This document shows positions 16,302 to 26,243 of a stretch of 41,637 nucleotides of DNA, piece by piece. Origin of the DNA: Shewanella chilikensis (GTDB lineage: Bacteria; Pseudomonadota; Gammaproteobacteria; Enterobacterales; Shewanellaceae); NCBI RefSeq assembly GCF_002836945.1, contig NZ_NIJM01000038.1:1-41637 (forward strand), in the 5' to 3' direction. The notes beneath the pieces were generated by a model. It was not told the origin of the DNA and searched no databases. It was given only the letters and a program-made list of their open reading frames with translations. The position numbers and the translations under genes are program-made. Every line of letters starts with the position of its first letter. Position 1 is the stretch's first letter.

Positions 16302-17840
16302 ATGCCACAGCTGTCCCTGCAGGGCTTGGCACGTCCACTGTTATTATTGAGCGCCATGGCGCTGCCTTCCCCTTTGAAGGCCGATAATACCTCCCTTGAT
16401 GATCTTTTGAATCTGATTACCCCGGCTTCATCGCAAACTGCCGTCTGGATAGAAGATCTGCAAAGCGGCGAGCAACTGCTGAGCCACAACAGCGAAACCC
16501 TGATGATCCCGGCCAGTACCCAAAAGCTGCTGACCGCGGTAACAGCCACCGAACTGCTGGGAGGAGAATTTCGCTATCACACCAGCATTCTCAGCACAGG
16601 TTCCCCCCAAAATGGCGTGCTTAAAGGCGATCTCTATCTGCTGTTCAGTGGCGATCCTACCTTAAAGCGCCAGGATCTGATGGAACTGATCAAGCGTGTC
16701 ACCGAAGCGGGTATCAACCAGGTGCAGGGCAATCTTATCTTGATAGGAGAAACCCATGAACAGCTCAGAGCACCCGGTTGGGTATGGGATGATTTGGGGA
16801 TCTGTTACGCGGCCCCCGTCTCTAGCTATGTGATTAACCAAAACTGTGTCCATGGCAAACTCGAGCCCACACTCGCCTCGGATAAAGCCAAAATTTCCGC
16901 ACCGATTTATCTGCCGGTCAAGCTAACCACCAACGCCATCTTCGACAAGGGCCACAAGCAGGGCTTTTGCGAACTGCAACTTGCTAGATTACCCGGTAAC
17001 CACTTTCATTTCAGTGGCTGTTTCCCAGGTGCTCAGGTATTACCGCTGGCGCTGGCGGTCAACGACCCCGGCCAATATGCCATCGACAGCGTCGCCGGCA
17101 TCATCAAGGGCAAGCTCAATATCAAAGGCAAGATACTGACTTCCAATCAGCTGCCTGCCAGCTCAAGGGTGGTGGCCAGTCACGCCTCAGATGCCCTGCC
17201 CGAGCTTTTGGAAACCATGCTGCTGGAATCCGACAACCTGATTGCCGACAGTCTGCTTAAACAGCTGGGTAAACACTATTATGGTGATGGCGCCAGTTTC
17301 AGTGCTGGTGCCAAGGCCATCAGGGAAGTGCTGGCGGAAAAAGGCATAGTGCTGGAAAGAGCCCAGTTGATAGATGGTTCAGGCCTATCTCGCTACAACC
17401 TACTCAATGCCCGGCAGTTGGCGCAGTTGCTGCGATTGATTGCCGATACCCCGGATTACCAGTGGTTGATGCACAAGCTGCCGGTTTCCGGCCACAGCGG
17501 CACCTTGAAGTACCGTAAGCATTATGCCAACAAACCGCTCAAGGGCAGAGTCTGGGCCAAAACAGGCAGCATGCAGGGTGTGGTGAATCTGGCCGGTTAT
17601 GTTACCGATGACAGTGACAAGCAAGTGCCCAGATACCTGTTTGTGGTGCTGGAAAATGGTTTGAGCCCCCAGAGTAAGGAACTTGAAGCCGCGCCCTTTG
17701 CCACACTTTTGCTGCAAGGGCTGACAGATTACCGTGCAAACAGCCACGCAGAAGGCCAATTGGCGGCAAAAGAGCAAGACAAGCCCAAACCAACACAGCA
17801 GGAAAAAGCGCAGACAGAGCTTAATGTCAGCGCCCGTTAG
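16302..17840 (+). CDS. dacB: D-alanyl-D-alanine carboxypeptidase/endopeptidase (PBP4, DacB)
   Basis: Periplasmic low-molecular-weight class C penicillin-binding protein of 512 aa that trims and cleaves cross-links in peptidoglycan. The signal peptide is about residues 1-27 (LLLLSAMALPSPLKA). The active-site triad motifs are Ser72-x-x-Lys75 (ASTQK), Ser310-Asp-Asn312 and Lys420-Thr-Gly422. The long insert between the first two motifs (about residues 90-290) is typical of PBP4. The last 35 residues are a low-complexity Gln/Lys/Glu tail. GGAGG lies just before the ATG. A symmetric terminator follows. Confidence 0.95.
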   Translation: MPQLSLQGLARPLLLLSAMALPSPLKADNTSLDDLLNLITPASSQTAVWIEDLQSGEQLLSHNSETLMIPASTQKLLTAVTATELLGGEFRYHTSILSTGSPQNGVLKGDLYLLFSGDPTLKRQDLMELIKRVTEAGINQVQGNLILIGETHEQLRAPGWVWDDLGICYAAPVSSYVINQNCVHGKLEPTLASDKAKISAPIYLPVKLTTNAIFDKGHKQGFCELQLARLPGNHFHFSGCFPGAQVLPLALAVNDPGQYAIDSVAGIIKGKLNIKGKILTSNQLPASSRVVASHASDALPELLETMLLESDNLIADSLLKQLGKHYYGDGASFSAGAKAIREVLAEKGIVLERAQLIDGSGLSRYNLLNARQLAQLLRLIADTPDYQWLMHKLPVSGHSGTLKYRKHYANKPLKGRVWAKTGSMQGVVNLAGYVTDDSDKQVPRYLFVVLENGLSPQSKELEAAPFATLLLQGLTDYRANSHAEGQLAAKEQDKPKPTQQEKAQTELNVSAR

Positions 17841-17893
17841 TAGAGCAACGTCAAAGCTTGTACTTAGATAAAAACGGCAATAAAGCCATAAGA

Positions 17894-17918
17894 AAAGAGC
17901 CGCTTATAGCGGCTCTTT
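17894..17918. terminator. Bidirectional terminator between dacB and the acyl-CoA dehydrogenase gene
   Basis: AAAGAGCCGC (17894-17903) and GCGGCTCTTT (17909-17918) form a perfect 10-bp stem with a TTATA loop between convergent genes. Short A/T runs flank both sides. Confidence 0.8.
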
Positions 17919-17945
17919 CGATTCAGCTTGAATACTTCTGTATTA

Positions 17946-19715
17946 TCAGAACAGCTCGGGCGCAAGGGCCATCACACTATCATCACCACCGGCCAGCTGA
18001 CTCAAGTGGAAATCGGCCTTGGCCAACAACTTGGCAAAGTAGAACTCCTTCAGTTGGCTCTTGACCTCGGCAAAGCCTGGTTCGAGCGCATCGGTTGCAG
18101 CGAGTGCCTTATCGGCCATCAACAGCCACAGGTAACCGTAGAGTATGTAACCAAAGGCATCCAAGGCTTCAACCGCCAAGGCGTTAATGAGCGCAGGCTT
18201 AGCGCCTTTTTGCTCGTTAATAGCGGCAATCGCACTGGCAAACTGGTCGAAAAGGCTTTCAACGCGCTGTTTCTGCTCATTTGATACTTGTTCAAAAGTC
18301 GCCATATCGGCCTTGATATCGGCGATAAACTCATTCAGGGTCGCCAGGCGGTCACCAGTGAGCTTACGCCCCAAAAAGTCGATGGCCTGAATACCATTAG
18401 TGCCTTCATAAATCTGGGCGATACGGGTATCACGCACTAACTGCTCTATGCCGGTCTCTCGAATATAGCCGTGACCACCGAATACCTGCTGCGCCAATAT
18501 GGTGGCATCCAGACCGCGATCGGTCAGGAACGCCTTAGCGACCGGAGTCAAGAGACCCACATAACAACTGGCTTTGGCTTTAACCGCTCCATCTTCAGCA
18601 AACTTGGCCAGATCCAGCTGTTTACCTGTGAGCATGGCCAAGGCCCTGCCCGCTTCTGTCATGGCGCGGATATTCAGCAGCATGCGCCGCACGTCGCCGT
18701 GTACCAAAATAGGATCTGAATCGCTGCCGGTTGGTGAGCCGCCGGCAGCGACGCCCTGGAGGCGCTCTTTGGCATAATCGGCCGCCATCTGATAAGCACC
18801 TTGAGCACTGCCAAGCCCCTGAATACCGATAGACAGACGTTCGTAGTTCATCATGGTGAACATGCACACCAGGCCACGGTTGGGCTCGCCGATAAGATAA
18901 CCCTCGGCATCATCGAAATTCATCACACAAGTCGCCGAGCCCTTAAGGCCCATCTTGTGCTCTATGGCGCCGACAGTTACACCGTTGGCCTCGCCCAAAC
19001 TGCCGTCATCGGCCACCTTAAGCTTAGGAACCAGGAACAGCGAGATGCCCTTACTGCCGCTGATCTTGGCCAGCACCAGGTGAACCAGGTTCTCGGTCAA
19101 GTCCTGATCGCCACCTGTGATGAAAATTTTTGAACCACTGATAAGGAAACTGCCACTGTCGGTCGGTTCGGCGCGAGTGCGGATATTACGCAAGTCCGAA
19201 CCAGCCTGAGGCTCTGTCATATCCATGGCCCCAGCCCATTCACCGGAGTAGAGTTTAGGCAGATATTTAGCCTTGAGCTCCTCACTGCCGTGAGCGTGAA
19301 TACACAGTGCAGCGCCTGAAGTCAGAGCGCTGTAAAGTGTAAAGGCGTTACAGGCGCTATAACCCATTTCATCGACCATAACACCGAGCATTTTCGGCAT
19401 GCCCATACCACCCAGCTCAGGATCGCCGCACAGCCCTACCCAACCACCTGCTGCAAACTCGGCATAGGCCTCTTTGTAGCCATCGGGTGTAATCACCTTA
19501 CCAGCCTCGAAACTGACTCCTTGCTCATCCCCATTGCGGTTTATAGGATGGATAAGGTCGCGACACAGTTTAGCTCCTTCTTCAAGGATAGCGCCGGCAG
19601 TATCAAGATCGACCATATCGGCCATTGCCGGTAATGAAGACCAGGTTTGTTCGGCATCAAAAACATGTTCAAGCAAGAAGCGCATGTCGGTTAACGGGGC
19701 TTGGTAGGGATTCAT
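17946..19715 (-). CDS. Acyl-CoA dehydrogenase, long C-terminal-domain type (DmdC-like)
   Basis: 589-aa FAD-dependent acyl-CoA dehydrogenase. The N-terminal helical domain is followed by the FAD-binding region (MTEPQAGSDL about 166-175, and KIFITGGDQD about 196-205), then the second helical domain with the catalytic Glu437 in IYEGTNGIQAIDFLGRKL. An extra C-terminal helical domain of about 130 aa is typical of the class that includes DmdC (3-methylmercaptopropionyl-CoA dehydrogenase) and several medium/long-chain enzymes. Substrate chain length cannot be read from sequence. A PsrA-like box lies 26 bp upstream of the start, which would place it with fatty-acid degradation. Confidence 0.9.
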   Translation of the reverse strand: MNPYQAPLTDMRFLLEHVFDAEQTWSSLPAMADMVDLDTAGAILEEGAKLCRDLIHPINRNGDEQGVSFEAGKVITPDGYKEAYAEFAAGGWVGLCGDPELGGMGMPKMLGVMVDEMGYSACNAFTLYSALTSGAALCIHAHGSEELKAKYLPKLYSGEWAGAMDMTEPQAGSDLRNIRTRAEPTDSGSFLISGSKIFITGGDQDLTENLVHLVLAKISGSKGISLFLVPKLKVADDGSLGEANGVTVGAIEHKMGLKGSATCVMNFDDAEGYLIGEPNRGLVCMFTMMNYERLSIGIQGLGSAQGAYQMAADYAKERLQGVAAGGSPTGSDSDPILVHGDVRRMLLNIRAMTEAGRALAMLTGKQLDLAKFAEDGAVKAKASCYVGLLTPVAKAFLTDRGLDATILAQQVFGGHGYIRETGIEQLVRDTRIAQIYEGTNGIQAIDFLGRKLTGDRLATLNEFIADIKADMATFEQVSNEQKQRVESLFDQFASAIAAINEQKGAKPALINALAVEALDAFGYILYGYLWLLMADKALAATDALEPGFAEVKSQLKEFYFAKLLAKADFHLSQLAGGDDSVMALAPELF

Positions 19716-19740
19716 CTAAAGACTCTTAAACGTTGAATTT

Positions 19741-19753
19741 AAACACTTGTTTC
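19741..19753. promoter_or_regulatory. Candidate PsrA operator
   Basis: AAACACTTGTTTC fits the PsrA pattern (G/C)AAAC-N4-GTTT(G/C) except for the first base. PsrA controls fatty-acid oxidation genes in Shewanella and Pseudomonas. It lies upstream of the acyl-CoA dehydrogenase gene read on the minus strand. Confidence 0.4.
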
Positions 19754-19969
19754 AATCTAACTCAGTTAGCGCAGTAATACAATGCGCCAAAGGTAGAATT
19801 ACCGAGGCGATATCCACAGAAATGAGGGTTTTATGGGTATAAACATATTCTGATTATCAAGTGCAACTCCCAAACCCAAAGCGGATATCACCTGCCGTTT
19901 TCTATCGGGCCACTCCACAGCCTCTCTTCAAGTATTGACAATCAAAACAGTCAGATAGAGTTTTGGGAT

Positions 19970-20704
19970 CTATTCATATCCCTTTTCATGAAGATATTCT
20001 GCCAAAAGTTGCTCTGTTTGTTGCTGCTGGGTCGCTTGCCAGCCATCTTCGTGTATCGCCAAGGCTAAGGGACGCCTCGGCAACCAACCTTTACGTTCAA
20101 GCTCTGGGGTATCACTAAAGGCACTTACACGACCCAAACACAGATAGGCGATAATTCTTATCTGCTCCGGGATCCCCAAGGTCTCACGCAGCACTTCATC
20201 GTCGAGAATACTGACCCACCCCACCCCAAGACCTTCTGCTCTGGCAGCAAGCCACAGATTTTGCACGGCACAAACCGCACTGTAGTTGTCCATTTCCGGT
20301 TTGATGGTGCGCCCCAGCACCACTGGCCCAGTGCGGCTTGGATCGCAAGTTACGCAGATCCCCAAAGGTGCTTCAACAATACCTTCTAGTTTTAGTCGTT
20401 GATAATGGCGTCGTCTTTCACCATTGAACTGCTCGGCAGAACGCGCATTGGCGGCGTCAAACCCTTCTTTAATTGCCTGACGCTTGGCGTTACTGCGTAC
20501 CAAAATAAAGTCCCAAGGTTGCATAAAGCCGACGCTGGGCGCATGGTGCGCGGCATCCAAGATCCGCTGTAAACTATCCTCGGCAACCGGTTTTGACAAA
20601 AATTGGCTACGTACGTCACGACGAGCAAATATCGCCTTATAGAGGGCTTCTCTTTCTTGCAGAGAAAACGCCTGTGCTTCGGAGGAAACGGTAAAATCAG
20701 ACAT
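19970..20704 (-). CDS. bluB: 5,6-dimethylbenzimidazole synthase BluB
   Basis: 244-aa flavin-destructase of the nitroreductase fold. It fragments FMNH2 with O2 to make 5,6-dimethylbenzimidazole, the lower ligand of cobalamin. Motifs seen are FARRDVRSQFL, DAAHHAPSVGFMQPWDFI (FMN contacts), MDNYSAVCAVQNLWLAARAEGLGVGW and a C-terminal Trp-rich segment. AGAGGT precedes the ATG. No other cobalamin genes are in the window, so it may complete salvaged corrinoids. An ordinary nitroreductase is the alternative, but the GFMQPWDFI block favours BluB. Confidence 0.88.
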   Translation of the reverse strand: MSDFTVSSEAQAFSLQEREALYKAIFARRDVRSQFLSKPVAEDSLQRILDAAHHAPSVGFMQPWDFILVRSNAKRQAIKEGFDAANARSAEQFNGERRRHYQRLKLEGIVEAPLGICVTCDPSRTGPVVLGRTIKPEMDNYSAVCAVQNLWLAARAEGLGVGWVSILDDEVLRETLGIPEQIRIIAYLCLGRVSAFSDTPELERKGWLPRRPLALAIHEDGWQATQQQQTEQLLAEYLHEKGYE

Positions 20705-20810
20705 GGTTCACCTCTTTGATGACTGCTGTGCCAGGACTATAGCAGGCATTTTACTGATTGGGCCAATCCGAGGTTCCGGGAATTGATGCCATATCACCAA
20801 GCACTTTATA

Positions 20811-20846
20811 AAAAAATACCGGGTCGTTTGAACGATCCGGTATTTT
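20811..20846 (-). terminator. Terminator of the cation antiporter gene
   Basis: Read on the minus strand: AAAATACCGG, an inner near-complement (ATCGTT/AACGAC with G-T pairing), and CCGGTATTTT running into TTTTTT. It begins about 33 bp after the antiporter stop. Confidence 0.85.
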
Positions 20847-20878
20847 CAATATTTTTCAGGGCAAAGGTTCATGTTTTA

Positions 20879-22867
20879 TCAGACACTTACTTCTCCACGA
20901 CCTTGTTTATTGTCCGTGCCGCCGGCTTTTCCATCTTCATTGCCCTTCTTGTCTTGCTCGTCCGATGCAGTTAATACGGCTTGCTGCTCTTTGGCTTCCA
21001 GCTCCTTGGCCTTTTGCTCGGCTTCAGCCCTTGCCTGTTTAAGGGTTTCTTCAGCTTCCTTGAGTGCTGAAGCTTCTGCCATCGCTTCTTTAGGGATCAG
21101 GCTGATAAGTTCAATTCCCGTTGGCAAGTCTGTCGTGTTACCGGTCAACATAGTGACCTTACCGTTTTTCAAATACATCAGTGGTACTACAGTTTCACCA
21201 TAACGACGGTAAAAATCTTTGTAGCCAAAGCTTTCTGTCAGGTTAGTGCTCTTAAGCACCCCGCCCTTGGACATCAAACTGGCCAGTTTGGCGTAGGAGA
21301 CAGTTTCACCGAATAGGCACATACGCTTCAAATAGGACTCAGACAATTGATGGCGGGCACTGGTACCATTGCTTTCCGTGTTACTGAGACCATAAACCTT
21401 CTTCTGCCCGAGTATGTCCTGAAAATGGAAATAGACCAAAGGATTAAGCTGACGATAAGGAGAGAGGATTAGCACCTTGCCGATACCGGTCAAATCCAGA
21501 TAAGTGTCGGCATGTTCGGAAGCAGGATTACCGAAGTAAACCGGGATATTATCCATTCGTGCCAAACGAATATTATCCCAGTTACTGTCGGCAAGGATCA
21601 CCTTGATATCCTTACCCTTGAGCACCTTGGCCAGCTCCCGGGAAAACTTGGAAGCGCCAAAGATCAGCAGGCCGCGGGCAGAGCCTGCCTGCACCCCAAG
21701 AATACTAGCCCAGCGTCTGGCGGTGAGCGACTGGATCACAACTGTGCCTATGATGATCAAGAATACCAGCGGCACTATAGTTTCAGCGCCGGGCACTTCC
21801 ATCTTCTCCAGCTTGATGGCAAACAGTGATGACACAGCCGCCGCTACAATCCCTCTTGGTGCCACCCAGCTCAAGAACCACTTTTCAGCGCTGCTAAGAG
21901 ACGTTCCTATGCCCGAGATCCAGATGCTCAAAGGCCTAGCCACCAAGAGCACCACAGCCAGTACTCCAAGACCGCCCAGACCAAGGTCGAGCATGGCAGA
22001 TGAGTCCAACCTGGCCGCCAGCAAAATAAACAGCGCCGAGATAAGCAGTACCGTTAGTGTCTCTTTAAACTCGAGAATATCGGCAATATCCACGCCGCGC
22101 ATATTGGCCAGCCAAATCCCCATTACGGTTACTGTCAACAGGCCGGACTCTTCCTGCAATAGGTTTGAACCGACAAAGACCCCGAGCATTATGGTCAGCA
22201 CTGCCGTGTTGGTGAGATAGTGGGGCAAGAGGTTGCTTCTCAACATCCGACCAACAAGATAACCGGCCAGAGCCCCCAGGCCCAGGCCTATCCCCAACAT
22301 GGAACCAAGCGCCAGCAGTACATGAGCCGTCTGCCCGGCACTGACAGTAATATACTCAAACACTAATACCGCCAGCATGGCGCCTATCGGATCTATGACT
22401 ATACCCTCCCAGCGCAGAATGCTCGCCAACTGAGACTTGGGCTTAACAGTTCGGAGCATGGGCACTATCACAGTCGGGCCGGTAACCACTACCAAGGCAC
22501 CAAACAGCAGCGCCAGCGGCCAGTCAAAGTTCAGCAAGAAATGCGCCGCCGAGGCGATACAGCCCCAGGTGATCAGCGCCCCCACAGACACTAAATGCGT
22601 CACCATCCGGCCATGATCTTTGATCTCCTTGAAGTTGAGTGTCAACGCCCCCTCAAACAGAATGACCGCCACCCCGAGGGAAATTATCGGGAACAACAGA
22701 TCGCCGAAAATCGCGTCGGGATTAAGTAAACCCAGCCCTGGCCCCAGTAATAAACCACACAATAGCAGCGGCAATATCGCCGGCAGACGCATCCGCCAGC
22801 CAATCCACTGACACGCCAGAGACAAGACTCCTATCAACGCCAGCATGGCGGTGATTTTTTCAACCAT
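20879..22867 (-). CDS. CPA1-type cation:proton antiporter with C-terminal RCK (TrkA-N) domain
   Basis: With the start at 22867 it has 662 aa. This ATG has AAGGA nine bases upstream; an in-frame ATG at 22912 would add 15 residues but lacks such a site. About 12-13 transmembrane helices fill residues 1-390, with the conserved acidic transport segment in WEGIVIDPIGAMLAVLVFEY. A Rossmann-like RCK domain follows (LLIFGASKFSRELAKVLKGKDIKVILADSNW) and should sense nucleotide or ions. The last 80 residues are a charged, Glu/Lys-rich, probably coiled tail ending in a Gly/Asp/Lys stretch. Likely a Na+(K+)/H+ exchanger of the inner membrane. Confidence 0.88.
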   Translation of the reverse strand: MVEKITAMLALIGVLSLACQWIGWRMRLPAILPLLLCGLLLGPGLGLLNPDAIFGDLLFPIISLGVAVILFEGALTLNFKEIKDHGRMVTHLVSVGALITWGCIASAAHFLLNFDWPLALLFGALVVVTGPTVIVPMLRTVKPKSQLASILRWEGIVIDPIGAMLAVLVFEYITVSAGQTAHVLLALGSMLGIGLGLGALAGYLVGRMLRSNLLPHYLTNTAVLTIMLGVFVGSNLLQEESGLLTVTVMGIWLANMRGVDIADILEFKETLTVLLISALFILLAARLDSSAMLDLGLGGLGVLAVVLLVARPLSIWISGIGTSLSSAEKWFLSWVAPRGIVAAAVSSLFAIKLEKMEVPGAETIVPLVFLIIIGTVVIQSLTARRWASILGVQAGSARGLLIFGASKFSRELAKVLKGKDIKVILADSNWDNIRLARMDNIPVYFGNPASEHADTYLDLTGIGKVLILSPYRQLNPLVYFHFQDILGQKKVYGLSNTESNGTSARHQLSESYLKRMCLFGETVSYAKLASLMSKGGVLKSTNLTESFGYKDFYRRYGETVVPLMYLKNGKVTMLTGNTTDLPTGIELISLIPKEAMAEASALKEAEETLKQARAEAEQKAKELEAKEQQAVLTASDEQDKKGNEDGKAGGTDNKQGRGEVSV

Positions 22868-23203
22868 AAGTGAATCCTTTTGTTTGGGGCGCCCCGAAAG
22901 CCGTTTTACCATCAGCCCAGTAAAAGCCGCATTATGAGCATATATGAGTTAACGAAATATGTACCAGCTTTGAATATCAATGATTTTTCAAAACCCGGTT
23001 GTACAAGAATAAAATCTGATAAGAACTGGAAGATGCACATAATATTAAGCAAAGTGCTTTTCCAAAGGAAGTTGAGACAGCTGCAACACTAAAGTTTTTA
23101 ATACAATAAGTTAACTATCACAGTTCAGTTTGCCAAGATGCAGGATTTACCCATTTTGCGTAACTAGACAGGGAAAAGTTGTTAAGACCTTTCCCTTTTC
23201 TGG
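22868..23203. other. Intergenic region between ruvB and the antiporter gene
   Basis: About 335 bp, AT-rich in its middle. It holds the antiporter ribosome-binding site. A weak hairpin (GGGAAAAG/CTTTCCC, 23171-23195) may end the ruv transcript but has no T-run. No gene is supported. Confidence 0.5.
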
Positions 23204-24208
23204 CTATTCCGGCTTTATCATCTCAAAATGGCTGTAGGCCCTGGCAGTGGCTATCCTGCCCCTGGGAGTACGCTGGATAAAACCTTGCTGGATAAGAAAT
23301 GGCTCCAGCACATCTTCTATGGTTTCCCGCTCTTCGCCTATGGCCGCCGCCAAGTTGTCGAGCCCCACTGGCCCCCCCATAAACTTGTCGATGATCGCCA
23401 GCAGCAACTTGCGGTCCATGTAATCGAAGCCTTCGCCGTCCACATCCAGCATATCCAGCGCTTGCTCGGCCACCAACTTGGTGATCCGGCCATCGTGTTT
23501 CACCTCGGCAAAATCACGCACCCGTCTGAGCAGGCGGTTGGCGATCCGCGGGGTTCCGCGGGCTCGGCGGGCAATTTCCCTGGCGCCGTCAGAGTCCATC
23601 TGCAGTTCCAACATGTTGGCAGAGCGGGCAACTATGGTGCTGAGGTCGTCCACATTGTAAAACTCAAGTCGCAGCGGGATCCCGAAACGAGCCCTTAACG
23701 GCGAAGTGAGCGCACCGGCGCGGGTGGTGGCTCCCACCAGGGTAAATGGCGGCAAGTCCAGTTTGATGGAACGGGCCGCCGGGCCCTCGCCTATCATGAT
23801 ATCCAGTTGATAGTCTTCCATCGCCGGATAGAGAATTTCTTCCACCACTGGGCTGAGACGGTGAATTTCATCGATAAACAGGACATCGCCCGGCTCGAGA
23901 TTGGTCAGCAATGCCGCTAGATCGCCGGCTTTTTCCAGCACAGGCCCCGAGGTGGACTTGATATTCACCCCCATCTCATTGGCCACTATCATTGCCAAGG
24001 TGGTCTTGCCAAGCCCAGGCGGGCCGTAGATCAACATGTGATCCAAGGCTTCCTGGCGGTTTTTGGCGGCTTGAATAAACACCTTGAGCTGAGCGCGTGC
24101 CTCATTCTGACCTGTGTACTCGTCCAGCAACTTGGGACGCATCGCCCGATCGATAAGCTCCTCCTGAGGAGAGCTTTGGGGTTGGATCAGTCTGTCGGCC
24201 TCTATCAT
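23204..24208 (-). CDS. ruvB: Holliday junction branch migration helicase RuvB
   Basis: 334-aa AAA+ motor that drives Holliday-junction migration as hexameric rings on RuvA. Walker A is GPPGLGKTT (62-70) and Walker B DEIH (113-116). The sensor/arginine-finger region [16 protein letters not shown] and a C-terminal winged-helix domain ([16 protein letters not shown]) complete the family pattern. It is the last gene of the yebC-ruvC-ruvA-ruvB block, 35 bp after ruvA. Confidence 0.97.
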   Translation of the reverse strand: MIEADRLIQPQSSPQEELIDRAMRPKLLDEYTGQNEARAQLKVFIQAAKNRQEALDHMLIYGPPGLGKTTLAMIVANEMGVNIKSTSGPVLEKAGDLAALLTNLEPGDVLFIDEIHRLSPVVEEILYPAMEDYQLDIMIGEGPAARSIKLDLPPFTLVGATTRAGALTSPLRARFGIPLRLEFYNVDDLSTIVARSANMLELQMDSDGAREIARRARGTPRIANRLLRRVRDFAEVKHDGRITKLVAEQALDMLDVDGEGFDYMDRKLLLAIIDKFMGGPVGLDNLAAAIGEERETIEDVLEPFLIQQGFIQRTPRGRIATARAYSHFEMIKPE

Positions 24209-24243
24209 GCCTTTACCTTCATTCCTCAGTTATCCGCTCCATG

Positions 24244-24861
24244 TTACAGCATGGATTTGAGTGCGGCTTTGATCAGGGTTTCTGAATCTATGCCTTCAAC
24301 AAAGGCGCTGGAAACCGCTTTGCTGGCCTGGGCGGGTTTATAACCCAAAGAGAGCAAGGCTGCAATGGCATCTTCTTCAGCGCTGTTGGGCGCTTCTGCC
24401 GGGGTAAAGTTGGACTTGAGCACAAACTCACGTTCATTGCCGTTGGAGGCTTCCATCAGGCTCTTGAGCTTATCGCGCATCTCAACCAATAAACGCTCGG
24501 CGGTCTTCTTGCCCACCCCAGGCAGTTTGACCAAGGTGGCGATATCGTCGCGCTCGACACAGCTGACAAATTCCTGCGCCGTCAGCCCCGACAGTATGGT
24601 CAGCGCCAACTTGGGGCCGACACCATTGGCCTTGATAAGTAATCTGAACAGGGCTCTTTCCTGCTTGGTAATAAAACCATACAGCAGCTGAGCATCTTCA
24701 CGCACCACAAAGTGGGTATAGAGAGTGGTGCTCTGTTGCAGTTCCGGCAGTTCATAAAAGCTGGTCAGCGGCATCTGCAGTTCATAGCCCACTCCATGCA
24801 CATCCAACAACACTTCCGGAGCTTGCTTTTCCAGCAATATTCCCTGTAAACGCCCTATCAT
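24244..24861 (-). CDS. ruvA: Holliday junction DNA-binding protein RuvA
   Basis: 205-aa junction-binding protein that positions RuvB. It begins [12 protein letters not shown], as RuvA proteins do, so the longer in-frame extension to 24936 is rejected. It has an N-terminal OB fold, helix-hairpin-helix pairs ([36 protein letters not shown]), a flexible linker, and a C-terminal RuvB-binding helix bundle ([20 protein letters not shown]). Its start overlaps the ruvC stop by 4 bp (ATGA), indicating coupled translation. I saw no CTGT-N8-ACAG LexA box in front of it. Confidence 0.97.
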   Translation of the reverse strand: MIGRLQGILLEKQAPEVLLDVHGVGYELQMPLTSFYELPELQQSTTLYTHFVVREDAQLLYGFITKQERALFRLLIKANGVGPKLALTILSGLTAQEFVSCVERDDIATLVKLPGVGKKTAERLLVEMRDKLKSLMEASNGNEREFVLKSNFTPAEAPNSAEEDAIAALLSLGYKPAQASKAVSSAFVEGIDSETLIKAALKSML

Positions 24862-25379
24862 CTGTATCTTCCATAGCTGCGGGCCGTTGCCCGGCCGCCA
24901 AGGGCAACCAGACTCTGGCAAGTATGATAATGACACACGGCCACGGCGAGCGCATCTGCCGCATCCGCCTGCGGGGCGGACGGCAGTTTGAGCAGCTGCT
25001 GGATCATGTGTTGTACCTGAGTTTTCTGGGCCCTGCCCGTCCCGACCACGGCGCTTTTGATCTGGGTTGCCGTGTATTCAGCCACCGGTAAATTCGCCAC
25101 TGTGGCCGCCACTATGGCCGCGCCTCTGGCCTGGCCCAATTTCAGCGCCGAATCGGCATTTTTGGCCAAAAACACTTTCTCAATGGCAAACTGCTCCGGC
25201 TGATATTGGCGGATAATCTCCGACAGGCCGTCGAATATCTGTTTGAGACGGGAGGGAAGGTCCTCGCAGCTGGTGCGAATGCAACCGCTGCCGAGGTAAA
25301 TCTGGTGTCTTCCCTGACACTGGATCACGCCGTAGCCAGTGATCCGCGAGCCTGGGTCAACACCCAAAATAATCGCCAT
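24858..25379 (-). CDS. ruvC: Crossover junction endodeoxyribonuclease RuvC
   Basis: 173-aa Mg2+-dependent dimeric resolvase that cuts Holliday junctions. Four acidic catalytic residues are visible, Asp8, Glu67, Asp139 and Asp142, matching E. coli Asp7/Glu66/Asp138/Asp141 with a constant offset. It lies 11 bp after yebC and overlaps ruvA by 4 bp. Confidence 0.97.
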   Translation of the reverse strand: MAIILGVDPGSRITGYGVIQCQGRHQIYLGSGCIRTSCEDLPSRLKQIFDGLSEIIRQYQPEQFAIEKVFLAKNADSALKLGQARGAAIVAATVANLPVAEYTATQIKSAVVGTGRAQKTQVQHMIQQLLKLPSAPQADAADALAVAVCHYHTCQSLVALGGRATARSYGRYR

Positions 25380-25390
25380 AGTCCGCCTTA

Positions 25391-26137
25391 TCAGCCGAGG
25401 CGTTCCATCACATCATCGGCAATTTCCGCGTTGTGATAAACTTCCTGAACGTCGTCGTGATCTTCCAGTGTGTCGATAAGACGCAGGAACTTGGCGGCGG
25501 TATCTTCATCCAGATCGGCCTTGGTCGATGGCACCATGGTCACTTCGGCATTCACCGCTTCAACCCCAATGGCATCCAGCGCATCTTTCACCGCACCGAA
25601 ATCGGCAGGTGCAGTGTAAACATCCACTGAGCCGTCATCATTGCTGACCACATCCTCGGCGCCGGCTTCCAGCGCGGCTTCCATGATGGCATCTTCATCA
25701 ACGCCCTCTTCGTAGCTGATAACGCCCTGCTTGGTGAACAGATACGCCACTGAGCCGTCTGTCCCCAGGTTGCCACCGGACTTATTGAAGGCGTTACGTA
25801 CGCCGGTCACAGTGCGGTTGCGGTTGTCTGTCATGCACTCGACCATAACGGCGGTGCCGCCTGGGCCATAACCTTCATAAACTACGGTTTCCAGCGCCTG
25901 GCCGTCGAGCTCACCGGCACCGCGCTTAACCGCACGATCGACTGTGTCACGGGTCATGTTGTTGGACAGCGCTTTGTCGATAGCGGCACGTAAACGGGGG
26001 TTAGAGTCCGGATCTGAGCCACCTTCGCGGGCTGATACTGTCAGCTCGCGGATAAGTTTGGTGAACAGTTTACCGCGCTTGGCATCCTGAGCGGCCTTGC
26101 GGTGTTTGATGTTGGCCCATTTACTATGACCTGCCAT
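25391..26137 (-). CDS. yebC: YebC/PmpR-family regulatory protein
   Basis: 248 aa starting at [18 protein letters not shown], the invariant family start. AGGAG lies eight bases before ATG 26137, and an in-frame upstream ATG at 26155 is ignored. Members were described as DNA-binding regulators, and more recent work links related proteins to translation of difficult peptide motifs on the ribosome. It heads the yebC-ruvCAB block, conserved across gammaproteobacteria. Confidence 0.95.
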   Translation of the reverse strand: MAGHSKWANIKHRKAAQDAKRGKLFTKLIRELTVSAREGGSDPDSNPRLRAAIDKALSNNMTRDTVDRAVKRGAGELDGQALETVVYEGYGPGGTAVMVECMTDNRNRTVTGVRNAFNKSGGNLGTDGSVAYLFTKQGVISYEEGVDEDAIMEAALEAGAEDVVSNDDGSVDVYTAPADFGAVKDALDAIGVEAVNAEVTMVPSTKADLDEDTAAKFLRLIDTLEDHDDVQEVYHNAEIADDVMERLG

Positions 26138-26178
26138 AGGTATATCTCCTCTCAATACCGGTTTAAATTCAAACCGGT

Positions 26179-26210
26179 AAAAAAACAGACCGAGGCTTAT
26201 GCCCCGGTTT
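26179..26210 (-). terminator. Terminator after aspS
   Basis: On the minus strand the stem ACCGGGGC/GCCTCGGT with loop ATAA (26208-26189, one mismatch) is followed by CTG and a run of seven T (26185-26179). A second perfect inverted repeat ACCGGTTT/AAACCGGT (26157-26178) adjoins it, within the yebC leader. Confidence 0.8.
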
Positions 26211-26243
26211 GATTCACACTTTTATGACTTCAAGCTCAGTCCT

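Noticed and set aside
22880..23092. 70-codon plus-strand frame upstream of the antiporter gene
   Set aside because: No ribosome-binding site, low-complexity AT-rich DNA, and it covers the minus-strand antiporter leader.
24846..24870. Possible LexA box before ruvA
   Set aside because: CTGT is followed by TAGC, not ACAG, at the required spacing.
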